A stretch of 64,000 nucleotides of DNA. Source: Trematomus loennbergii (lineage: Eukaryota > Chordata > Actinopteri > Perciformes > Nototheniidae). Below the pieces are notes generated by a model that was given only the letters and a program-made list of their open reading frames with translations, was not told where the DNA came from and ran no database searches. The stretch covers positions 725,779 to 789,778 of the forward strand of contig JAAOOA010000010.1 of the NCBI GenBank assembly GCA_012861695.1. Direction: 5' to 3'. This document shows, piece by piece, positions 31,600 to 41,585 of the stretch. Both the position numbers and the translations under genes were made by a program. Numbering within the stretch: position 1 is the first letter of the stretch; every line of letters starts with the position of its first letter.

Positions 31600-33255
31600 A
31601 GCTTAAGGTAGTATCTGACATATAAATGGTCAAAAATTGTACATTCTCCGTTAGCCTACGAGCTTCACTTCAAGCGATCGACTATTCCTTCACAAAGTAG
31701 CATCATATTGGATAGGGGCTGAACTTGTCCTGGATTGAAATTTTTCCGATGATTTCCCCAGGAGGAGTTTGCAAAAATGTGCTTAAAAAGCATGAAAAAC
31801 GCACATTTTTGAAAATGGCCAACTTTATGGGGGGCGGGGCTAATGGAAGGCAATTTGAAATATGTGTGCAATCATAATAGCAATGTGTATACAGCGTTTC
31901 GTGTATATCGGAAAAACTATATGCGAGTAGTTTGGAGTAATTTGCGATATGTAAATCGTCAAAAATGGTGTATTCGCTGTTAGCTTACGACCTCCCCGAT
32001 TGAGCTATCAAACATTTTCTTCGCAATTTAGCATCATATTGGATAGGGGCTGAACTTGTCCTGGATTAGAATTTTTCCGATCATTCCCCTAGGAGGAGTT
32101 CGCAAGAATGTGCTTAAAATGCATGAAAAACGCACATTTTGCAAAATGGCCGACTTCTTGGGGGGCGGGGCTAATAAAATCTAATTATAAATATGTCCGC
32201 AATTCCATGAGGAATGTCTGTGCCAAAATGTGTGAAGTTCTGAGAAACTATATGTGACTACCACACAATAGGTAGCGCCACCTATTGTGTGGTAGTATAG
32301 TTTCTTGTGAGCAGTTTTTTTGAAAAATTACGTTTTTTTTATACATTCTCGAAAAGGTCGTGGGCTGTGACGTGTGTCCCAAGTCTTGCGTCCGCAGCTC
32401 ATTTTATGCTATCGCAATTTAAAGAAAAATGTATAGGCCACGCCCACATTCTGCATTTGTTGCGACACTTTAAATCTCAACTCGTAGTCACCCCCAGAGT
32501 ATGTGTAAAAAGAAATAAAATTATTTCGTCCATCCGTTCTTGAGTTATAAATAGGTGGTGTTTTTGGCGCCCCCTATTGTCCAAAATGAAAATGCTTTGG
32601 TGTGCCTATTCCCCAAAACAGACTGAACCTATCCACCAAAATCTGTGGTGAATGAATACATTGTTGAGGAGTTATGAGCATTTCTTTCTAAGCCCCGCCT
32701 TTTTGTGAGTACGTTTTGATTCATGGCGGCAATACTTATCGTCTGAACATGTTCATTTTCTACGGTAATGTGTCCGACCATGTGTCTGATACAGCATCCA
32801 CCGATGCTGTATACGAAGTTTAGTGTTGAAAAACAAAAAATTGAAATTTAAGTGAATATTTAACTGTTTTGAACATTATGCTAATGAAAAAAAAAAAGGT
32901 AGGCGGAGCTTAGGGTTCCAAGAGGGTTATTTGTAGAGCAGGTCCACCCGGATATGTGTGCAAAATTTCAGGTCATTCTGAGTTACGGTGCGACTATGTA
33001 ATTTTTTCCAAAATTATTTACATATAGGTGGCGCTAGCGAGCATGTTGGACAATTTGAACCCATTGACTCCAGAATGTTGCAATTGTTACCGGTCCTGGC
33101 GTCCGTGCAAAATTATACAACTTTTGGAGCGTCCTAAAGGCCTCAAAAGCAGGAAAGATGGCGACTAATAAGAAGAATTCCTACAATAACAATAGGTTCC
33201 TCGCACTTCGTGTTAGGACGCCGTTGGGTCCTAGCGCTCCGTGCTCGGGCCCTAA
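31600..33255 (+). mobile_element. Dispersed teleost repeat with 331-bp tandem duplication, Helitron-like end
   Basis: CATCATATTGGATAGGGGCT and its surroundings occur at 31701 and again 331 bp later at 32032. The two diverged blocks cover about 31620-31855 and 31950-32185. The right end reads GCTCCGTGCTCGGGCCCTAA followed by TT, preceded by inverted GCAC/GTGC motifs. A CTAA|T terminus after a hairpin is the Helitron pattern. The left TC end was not fixed. No helicase/Rep frame. Confidence 0.4.
32247..32306. repeat. Strong hairpin
   Basis: ACTACCACACAATAGGT (32257-32273) pairs perfectly with ACCTATTGTGTGGTAGT (32280-32296) around a 6-base loop AGCGCC. Outer AGAAACTATA and TATAGTTTCT extend it past a 4-base bulge. 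Confidence 0.9.
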
Positions 33256-33529
33256 TTAAAAACCCAAAACAAATATTTTATGTTTTGTGAGTACTAGTAG
33301 AGTAAAGTTCATATACAGATTATTTCAGTTCATCGAAATGCTGCACCTTAAAGGTGGGTAGGTAAGTTTGAGAAACCGGCTCGAGATACACTTTTTGTTA
33401 TATTCCATGGAATGCTCTTAACATCCCGATAGCAATGAATATCTTAAGTGCTGTGACAAAAAATCCATAAAAAAATGTCATCTGTGGAAGCCGTAGTACT
33501 GTAAAAAGCACGACCAATCATTTTTGAGA

Positions 33530-33720
33530 TTTGTCTCATAAATATTGGTGTGAACATAAAAATAATTTGTGTGTAAATATGTGATTTGTAAATGTAAAAC
33601 ACCATCCACAAATGCATTTAAAAGATTTGCAAACTCACAAATAAATTTGCAAATGTAAAACGGATCTGCAAATACGCTAAATATTTTCACTAATAAAAAA
33701 AAGATCTGTGAATACTATAA
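33530..33720. repeat. Dispersed AT-rich repeat, copy 2
   Basis: Nearly identical to 14720-14915, in the same orientation, with scattered single-base changes. It ends in a TTAATTAATTAATT run. Confidence 0.75.
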
Positions 33721-33889
33721 TTAATTAATTAATTCCAGATCTTTTTGGTGTGAACGCAAAATCCCAGGAACTATCGGAACTATTCCTGGGAAAAGTACTC
33801 CGGTGTGAAAGCGCCTATTGTGCAGAATGGTCAATTTCAGAATAATATATATGAGATGTTTTATAATTATTGATCATTAAAGTGTTATC

Positions 33890-34195
33890 AAAGCTGGTAA
33901 AGGTGCAGCTAGTTTTAATGACTGCAGGATAGCTTGGGAATTTACTCCAGGTGTAACTAAAGCCTGATTTAAGACTTGATTATATTTCACATCATTAATC
34001 AATATCTGTAAAGTAACTAAAGGTAATAAATACATGTAGTGGAGTAAAAGTACACCATTTACCTCTGAATTGTAGTGGGGTAGAAGTACAAAGCAAAAAA
34101 TGGAAATACTCAAGTACAAGTCTCTCAAAATTGTACTTAAGTACACTACTTGAGTAAATGTACTTAGTTACTTCCCACCTCTCATGGAAAGGTAT
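33890..34195. mobile_element. hAT-type MITE fragment
   Basis: The right end carries GTACTTAAGTACACTACTTG and GTACTTAGTTACTTCCCACC, the terminal motif of the same family as 12349-12884. The left end and target duplication were not resolved. Confidence 0.6.
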
Positions 34196-34210
34196 TATCA
34201 TTTTGAAAGT

Positions 34211-35103
34211 TGTTGGAGCAGAACACCTATCTGGTGGCTGATAGCCCCCCCTCCGCGCTGTTCGTTGAATGAGGCTGATCTCTATTTAATTAAGAAAGGA
34301 ATTGAAAACACCGGAATCAAAAGTTATAACAATTATCTGAGTTTACTGGTAGGGAATAGAACACGTATACAAGTTATACAGAGTACTCCGGACTTCAGGT
34401 TTGTGATGCGATGCGGATAAAGGTGTCGGGACCCGCCAACTCATCAAACAAGAAGAAATTGACTTCAGGTTTGTGATGCGATGCGGACACAGATATCGGG
34501 ACCAGCCAACTCACCAAACAAGAAAGCATTTTACATACAAAAACAACAGTATTCATATTCATATTTTGGGGCAGAGATGTGTTAACTTTTCCCTTCCCCT
34601 TTTACTCCAAAGCGAATTAGAGAGTCCGTGAGGAGGAGCTGTGTGAGCTGCTCACATCCCCCAGGTGTTTTTACTGGTTGGATTCACTTCTGGTCGGGTT
34701 CAATACAGCGAATCAGAGTTCTGACCAGAACGTGAGATTCTAAGGTTTCACAAGGTCAAAGTCAATCTTATCTTTGCCCCGATATTCACTCCCTTACTTT
34801 CCCATGGGATTTTTCACATAAACTATTCTTTCATACAATTAAACCTTGTGCACAAATATAATGATGCCCATAAGAACTTGAAAAGAATATGTGTGTGCTC
34901 TCTGGTGAAAAGGAGCTGTGTGTGTGTGAAACAGGATCTCTGGGTCAGTGAGTTGTAAGTGAGAATATAATTTCTATATATGTGATTACTTAAAACAGTT
35001 GTGATTACTTAAAACAGTTCAAACAATACATGTTCACTAAAATACAATTCAAAATAATACATGTTTACTTCAATACAGTTTAGAATCATATCTTTTTACT
35101 TCA
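34211..35103 (-). repeat. ERV 3' LTR (893 bp)
   Basis: On the minus strand it runs TGAAGTAAAAAG to GCTCCAACA. It holds a tandem pair of about 72-bp units (about 34390-34530) beginning GACTTCAGGTTTGTGATGCG on the plus strand, and a doubled GTGATTACTTAAAACAGTT near 34980-35020. Confidence 0.95.
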
Positions 35104-35295
35104 ATCCCTCTTTTGATCTCACCTCACGAGATCAACATATAGCATTTGAAACATTACCACTGTCATTCTTTTCTACTGTGTCTGTCCCAACATTTATATA
35201 AATCCATCAGAAGCTGGGATTTAGAGCACTTTAAACCTTTAGGAACAGTCCACAACAACAACTTCTTATGACAGTGGAGGGAGAATAAAATATGT

Positions 35296-35813
35296 CTAAA
35301 AAGGTTCGTCCTTGTCGGCTGAGTCATCGTACTCTTCCCCCTCCGACGCATAAGCCAACAAGGGCATTTGGTACGAAGGGGAAGGGGCAGCTTTTCCCTC
35401 AATGGTGGAACTGATGAGTCTAACACACAATGAGCGGATACAAGGCACACAACAACAACCACATGTCACCAAAATGGCAATAAAAGTAGCCACAGAAATT
35501 AGAAGAGACATTATTACATTTTTCCATTTTCCAAACATGTTTGTCATCCATTCCTCCATAGGATTGTTGATCCCTGATTGTTCATGCATGGTTTTGGACA
35601 GGGTACGTAGACCCTCTAAGGCTTTAGTCACTGAACCGTCAGGCGCCGTGTTGTTGGGAATAAACGTGCAGCACATATCACCGAACATTGCGCAAACACC
35701 CCTTTCTCCGCCAGAAGCATATCCAACGCCATTCTATTCTGTATAGCCATAAGGGAGGTAGGCTCCAACTGTTCAGCTAGGCCTTCTACTGCGTCCCTAG
35801 TGAGGTTCGCCAA
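35296..35813 (-). pseudogene. ERV env, transmembrane subunit part (frameshifted)
   Basis: Two overlapping minus-strand frames carry the TM subunit. The upstream one (to about 35695) has the heptad region and an L-A-x-Q-x-R-x-A-L-D type immunosuppressive-domain-like segment. The downstream one (35296-35688) has M-F-G-D-M-C-C, then a membrane anchor of about 25 residues starting near V-I-M-S-L-L-I, and a cytoplasmic tail rich in Asp and Glu. A C-x6-C-C arrangement, the gamma-type Env disulphide motif, falls at the frame change near 35670-35700. The frame break means no intact TM is readable here as it stands. Confidence 0.88.
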
Positions 35814-35962
35814 ACGTAGGACATTGTAATGTACAAAGTTAATCCTGTCTACATTTTTGTTAGGAGTAATGGGAAGAAAAGCTGAAATGATAGGAATATT
35901 TTCGAACCCTGCCGCGATCTGGTCAGCTAATTTGTACTCATTAGGGACCCCCCGAGGGATTC

Positions 35963-36445
35963 CTATGGAGTCAATGTAAGTAGGGGAGTTACTGGAAAGG
36001 TCAAAGTTGACTCTGCGTCCCTTTTGTTTAAAACGTGTCTTCGCCGTCGGTTAGCTAACTGACCGTTCGAGACGTGTTTCGCATCGAGGGGAATTAACCT
36101 GTCACCTAGTAATGTCAAAGGGGCATGGAGGCGGGTCATTGCACAAAGTCCTATTGATGCTTCCGGAATTCTGGTATACAACCGTCGGCCGCCACAATAA
36201 TAGTAAAGCCCACCCCTGGCCCAATGACCTACCATATTACCTGCTAGAGTACTGTTGCACCAGTCAGAGGAAACATTACCCAGATTAAATTTAGGGGAGG
36301 CGCTGGTTAATTTGAAACAAGTGTATCCCCCTCTGCCTTTTCTTGGTGTAAAGGGTCCTGTTTTTGTGCCATTATCAATCGGTGGGAAAAGGCTGGCTAA
36401 GGTTGTACAGTTTGATGGGCTAGCCATTTGGGTAAGTTTTAACAT
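35963..36445 (-). pseudogene. ERV env, C-terminal SU and cleavage region (frame 2)
   Basis: This minus-strand frame follows the first env frame after a shift near 36450-36500. It contains Y-Y-Y-C-G-G-R-R-L-Y and then G-L-C-A-M-x-x-L, a spacing typical of gamma-type retroviral surface subunits. A basic R-R-R-R at about 36038-36049 is a candidate furin site. The frame is lost again near 35963. Whether these breaks are real mutations or base-calling errors is open. Confidence 0.85.
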
Positions 36446-36493
36446 GCAGTTGTAACCCCAGATATCTGAAGGGAAGAGAGGAGGGGTCAGTTA

Positions 36494-37318
36494 TCAATGG
36501 GGACGAGCGGTCGCACAAGCTAAACAATCACCTACCATTTGTTCGTGAGCAGTCCCAGCAACCCATTTTAACCATAGATTATCATCAGTAAAACCCGTGG
36601 CCATTTGAATTATGTCTAGTGGTTCAATTTCGCCAACTTCGCTAGTACATTTATCTCCACAGATGATTTTGGACATATATTGTATCACGGCGGTAGTTGG
36701 GCGAGTTACTGCTGGTTTCGGAGTGACAACTATTTTAAACAGACCTTGGGGTGACTTTCTTCCTGCGTGTGCTGCCAAAATATATAGACCTGCATCGCCG
36801 ATCTCAACCCCTCTTAGGATAATTGAGACAGGGTTGCATCTTCCTCTAGCACAGGGAGAGATAGGGTTCTTTCTAATGACTTTCATTCTACGTTTTAGTG
36901 ACGCAACAATCCTTGCTGATTTGAATTTAGGCGTATATCCCCAGTCTTTCGGACCAGAGTTAACTAGTACATAAGACCAGGATTCGCATTTACATCCTCG
37001 GGTGTGAGTATTGCATACTGTTGGGGTGAGGCAGACATATTTAGCGAAACCTGAGTATGATCTGTCATAGTTGGAACATGGGGCGATTGCGCACAAATCT
37101 ATGTCCACTATTCCGTCGCTACCTTCTTGGAGAGTGAAGGTTCTTTTTGGAGACATAAGGCTCGCTACTCTAGTCCCTCTTTTGGTCCTTTCTATCTCTT
37201 CCTCTGGGGCGAGAGTTGGAGAAAGAACATCATTAGTTTTACAGACAATGAAAATTATCGTTACCATAATGGTAAGTAGGAGGCCCAGGCCCGCTACCAT
37301 TCTCCAGTGCCCGTACAT
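36494..37318 (-). pseudogene. ERV env, N-terminal SU (frame 1)
   Basis: The frame opens at 37318 with a short basic lead and a hydrophobic segment of about 20 residues (G-L-G-L-L-L-T-I-M-V), likely a signal peptide. About 45 residues on is a basic stretch K-R-G-T-R. The body is Cys-rich and has V-N-S-G-P-K-D-W-G-Y, a motif seen in fish gamma-type Env. A segment G-D-A-G-L-Y-I-L-A-A resembles an Ig-fold F-strand. It reads 274 residues, then shifts into the next env frame. Confidence 0.85.
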
Positions 37319-37356
37319 AATTATGCTGTTAGCTCAAATTCTTCTGGTATCTTTAA

Positions 37357-38515
37357 CCTGTTCCACTCTGAGCCTGTTTTTCAGGTCTCAGGCTCGAAAA
37401 TGACATTCCCAGAACAAATGACCATATCTTCCCTTCTAAAAGGGTTAAATTAATAATCTTTGTTCTCAAAGTAATGATAAACCTGTGAGTTGGATGTAGA
37501 AGTGTCAGAATCAATATAAATTTTTTATTTTAAAGAAAATTCAGATTTTACATATTAAAAAACTGTAAATTATAGTGTCCGTCCAAAAATAATTTTTTAC
37601 AGATAGTGAAAACTACCCTTGGATGATGGGTTAGTAGACTAAAAGCTTTAGGAATCCAAAGTACAACATATAATTAGTACCCTGTATCAAGACTGATGCA
37701 AAACAAGTGACATTTGACCTTTTTAGAGAGGTTTAGCCAAAACCACCCCACCTCTGAGGTGATTTGGGTGAAAATGTTTTTTTTTCCATATCTCTGGCCC
37801 CCCTTGGTCGATTTGGTTGGTTGACACACCCTTGTGACCGTCAGAGCCAATATAATCGAAGGGGAGGCACACACACACGTTGTCAAGAGAAAAAGTGGGG
37901 CTACGCGTCTCGAAATGAAACTAGTTTAGCAGATTTTGTCATTCTGGAGTTTGGAAATTATAAAGCCGTTTTATTGCTTATGGATTATCAGAAATAATTT
38001 CAAAGAAGGCACAGACACATAGGATGAACCTATGGATTAACTGCAGCATCGTTTTTTTATCGTTTTAATGCCATTGAAGACCACTTTTGACCAAGGTAAG
38101 CCATGTTTACGGTTTTAGCTACTTAGCTCCACATGTTCTGATGTACGCTTTCATTTATAGCGTTGCGAATGTTGATCACTGAGTGTTGAGGAGGGCACCG
38201 TTAGATTCAGTGTCTCCAGGACACCAAAAACGAGTGGTTGGTTGTGCATCTAGGATAAGTAATAAGGGAGTTCTGAGTGAGTTTAAGTGCCGCGTTACGT
38301 TCCATGTTTTCGCTCGTGGCTAATTCAGAGGCTGAGTGTTAGCATTGTGGGTTTTTTTGGAAAAAAAAAATTAAAAAGATCAGTTTGCTGAGTTTCTTCC
38401 CGTTACATGGATATAACACATTCATAGTTTTATTCAATATTAAGATTCCTTAGACGTTGTTTCCTGCAAATGACGCGTTTATCCGCCCGGTACCGGGGGG
38501 ATGGTGTGTAACAGG
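37357..38515. mobile_element. piggyBac-like non-autonomous element inside the ERV
   Basis: The ends CCTGTT and AACAGG are flanked by TTAA on both sides (37353-37356 and 38516-38519), the piggyBac target. Its body matches 23564-24483. The AAAAGTGGGGCTACGCGTCT stretch and A-rich middle carry no transposase. It inserted about 40 bp upstream of the env start codon. Confidence 0.9.
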
Positions 38516-38519
38516 TTAA

Positions 38520-39000
38520 ACCGTATATTACCAATGGCCAATGCGATCGTACCTTGGTTCCCCAGAATACAAAACGTGCCCCCTGAGGGAGATTGAGACC
38601 CAGATATGCCAAAACCCTCTTTAGTACGAGGAGTATTTAAATAGACATCTACCCTCGTCCAGATGTTGAGTAATGATAAAAGGGCCTATTTGGAAAGTAA
38701 AACAGGAGTTACTCCCAACTTGGTTAGTGATTGATTTTAAGCGATAGGTTTTTAATGGTAAATGTGGGTCCCCACATATGTCAGTAGTCTGTCCCAAAAG
38801 AACCCTTCAATATTTCCTGGAACCTTTAACACATAGTTCTGTAGAATAAAAATAAACAAATCCCTTAAATGGGGGAATATAAAAAATACAAATCCCTTAA
38901 ACAAATGGGAATATAAAAATACAAATCCCTTAAACAAATGGGAATATAAAAATACAAATCCCTTAAACAAATGGGAATATAAAAATAAAGTTGAAAGTTC
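38520..39000 (-). other. ERV interior of uncertain identity with 33-bp tandem repeat
   Basis: On the minus strand short broken frames appear viral-like (for example G-G-T-F-C-I-L-G-N-Q-G near 38540-38580), but I cannot assign them. At about 38865-38990 a 33-bp unit with ATGGGAATATAAAAATACAA repeats three to four times and yields the F-L-Y-S-H-L-F-K-G repeat frame, which is not a gene. Confidence 0.5.
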
Positions 39001-39054
39001 CTCCAAAAAATGGATTGTTCAGACAAAGTTCCACACCGGCTATATCAACCTGTT

Positions 39055-39735
39055 TCAGCGGGAAGTGGAGTTCTCTGTGCCGTCTTGGTTTGCTGGTGTC
39101 TTCGTCCCCCCAGCCCGCTGACGGCGGCTTCTGGGCTGCCTGCTAGAGAGATGTGCCCGGATTGTCCTCCCCGGCCCGCTGATGGCGGCTTCCGGGTCGA
39201 TGCTGGAGAGATGTCCCGATCCTCCTCCTCCGGCCCGCTGATGGCGGCTTCCGGGTCGACTGCTGGAGAGATGTCCTCCCGATCCTCCTCCTCCGGTCCG
39301 CTGATGGCGGCTTCCGGGTCGACTGCTGGAGAGATGTCCTCCCGATCCTCCTCCTCCGGTCCGCTGATGGCGCCTCCTGGGTCGACTGCCTTGACGAGGG
39401 CCAGATCTGTCCTGATGTCGTCTAGGGTCCTCGCGACGAGGGCCAAATCTGTCCTGATGTCGTCTAGGGTCCTCGCAGGTGTTTTTCCCGACCGCACACT
39501 GACTCCAGTGGTACCAGTTGTCTCCCTTTCCATCTAGGCGGACGGCATGGGAGGTCCTTTGGGTCACTCGGTAGGGACCGGAAAACCTGGGGTTGAGTCA
39601 CTTAGGCCTGATGACTTTCAGCCAGACGAACTCTGCTGTGTTGGCCTCGTGTTTCTCGGGTCCCCCTTTGGCGTCAGCAACCTGTGTGAGAAGTCTCATA
39701 CCAAGCCCTTAAGTTGCTGGAAATATGGTTTTGAA
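39055..39735 (-). pseudogene. ERV pol remnant: integrase C-terminus and repetitive tail
   Basis: From about 39735 the minus strand reads N-T-A-E-F-V-W-L-K-V-I-R-P, a stop, then S-G-P-Y-R-V-T-Q-R-T-S-H-A-V-R-L and D-N-W-Y-H-W-S-Q-C. This is the order of a retroviral integrase C-terminal domain. The D,D,E catalytic core, RT, RNase H and protease are absent. The tail holds a 42-45-bp duplicated unit (about 39395-39475) and a 63-bp tandem repeat (about 39190-39385, GGCTTCCGGGTCGACTGCTG) giving a 21-residue acidic unit. Two frames are open over the repeat. Confidence 0.8.
39190..39385. repeat. 63-bp in-frame tandem repeat in the pol tail
   Basis: About three copies of a unit spanning GCTGGAGAGATGTCCTCCCG through GGCGGCTTCCGGGTCGACT, the first copy shorter. 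The length is a multiple of three, so frames are kept. Confidence 0.9.
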
Positions 39736-39739
39736 CTCA

Positions 39740-41585
39740 TCTCTTCTACTTCTTTAGTGTTTATTGGCGGTTGGCAAACCAACTTGTAGGTGGATTACCG
39801 CCACCAACTAGACTGGAGTGTGGACAAGAGACTATGCAGAAAACAATAAACAAAAAATAAAATAAAAATTAAATTAAAAATTAAAAAATAAAAAAACAAA
39901 AATAAAACAAAAAAGGAACAAACAAACAAAACAAAAAATAACCAAAGCTAGATTATTTTAAATGTATCAATTTATCTTAAAAGCAACACAAACAAAACAA
40001 AAAATAACCAAAGCTAGTATTTTAAATTGATAAATTTTCTTAAAAACGTAATAATCTCACATACATATTGTCTGATGTATATCCTATCCCCCCTTTTTCT
40101 GAAATAGAATGCCGTTAACGGTGTTCTTATTTTCAGAAATATCGAGCCTTATACATCAGTTATTAAATATCAGCTATATATTATATATTATTATTACTTA
40201 TATATCAGGCATTAAATGTCAGCCTTCTTCCATGATTGACCTCGTTTATATTATCTGACTTATGTTGATACGTGTTCGTTTGTATTTATTTAATATACTG
40301 GGCAATTATTGTCTTTAATTCTAATGTTCAGTATTAATATTTCAGAATATTGTAACACTCCCTGTTCGCCACCAGAGGGCAGCAGCTGACCATGATGAAC
40401 TGCCTCTGTCTCTGTAGTTCAGCACTTTATCTCCATTCAACTCTACTTCAGCTTTTTCTTTCAATTATTACACAGATTTGACGTAAAAAATCACACAGTT
40501 TATTCCCTTATACAGTCTGTCCGGCTTTTTGTACGATGTTTATTCAACAGATAATTGCGGTTTTTAAGCGCCTTCGACACCCCTCTTTAGAGATGCGACG
40601 CTTACATGGAGTTTAATCCCAAACCACAAAAATCCTTTATCGTCACATTCAGCCTTCCAGACTATGACTTCGTACTATCTGAATTCTATCTCTGTGTACT
40701 ACTTCTTTTCTAAGTATGTACTGTGTACAGAGTGGTGTTCTTAAATTATGTTTGCAGTTTTACATATATTTATCCGTACAGTCAGGCACATTTTTATTGT
40801 GCGATGTATATTTCAACAGATAGCGTGACTTCCTGAAGCAAGCTTCTACAACCCCTCACGCGTTGCGGCTTCAGGCAAGGAGTCGAAACCCAGTCAACAA
40901 AATCTCTTTATCGTCACGTTTAATGAGCCTGATTAACCCACAGCAAGAGTTGTGATGAGATTCGGTCGTTCCAAATAATTAGTTGGAGGTCGCGTCTCTC
41001 TCCTCTTGTATCACCCACCATATAACAATTACAGAAATGTTATACATTTAAAGCACCACGAAAGGTAACCGCATTAATCAATCTTATCATGATCTGGGGA
41101 ATTTAACCCTTCTGTTTTTTACACCTCCGCAGTCTTTAATTGAAGCACTGCAAGCAACCGTATTAATCAATGTTATTTTGACTTACGGGGAATTTAACCT
41201 ATACATCTTTTACAGCGTTGCAGCGTTCGTACTTAGTGAGTGAAGGGCGGGACTGACCTACCCGCCTCTTCCGAACACTTTTTGCCCTAGGTCCAGGACT
41301 GAATACCCGACTCTAAGCACTTAATCAAACTTTTCCAACTTGAATATGTATTGTATTTCCCACCGTGACTAAGAACACTGAGAACGCTGCTGACAACTCT
41401 ACATTTTTAGTATAATCAATCACAGATTTTTGATAGTCAAAACAGGTGTCTGCTCACCTTTTGTGTATAGCGCGCTTGGTTGTCAACAGTATCTCTGTGT
41501 CCTCCCCCTGGACTGGATTCCGTCCCCTGGCTGTCGGTGTCCCTTTCTAGAGACCAGCACTCATCACGTCGGGCAGGTCACCACT
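39740..41585 (-). other. ERV 5' leader side, no gag recognised
   Basis: A compact GGCGGTTGGCAAACC...ACCGCC motif lies at about 39764-39805 (similar at 51208-51242). A-rich sequence at 39838-40045 contains a 60-70-bp direct repeat (ACAAAACAAAAAATAACCAA). Beyond 40500 there are diverged pairs of blocks: about 40525-40640 and 40800-40920, then about 41040-41110 and 41140-41215. No frame resembles matrix, capsid or nucleocapsid. The primer-binding-site candidate is at about 41565-41583. Confidence 0.6.

Noticed and set aside
38752..39006. 84-codon frame with four F-L-Y-S-H-L-F-K-G repeats
   Set aside because: Product of a 33-bp tandem repeat; not a membrane protein.
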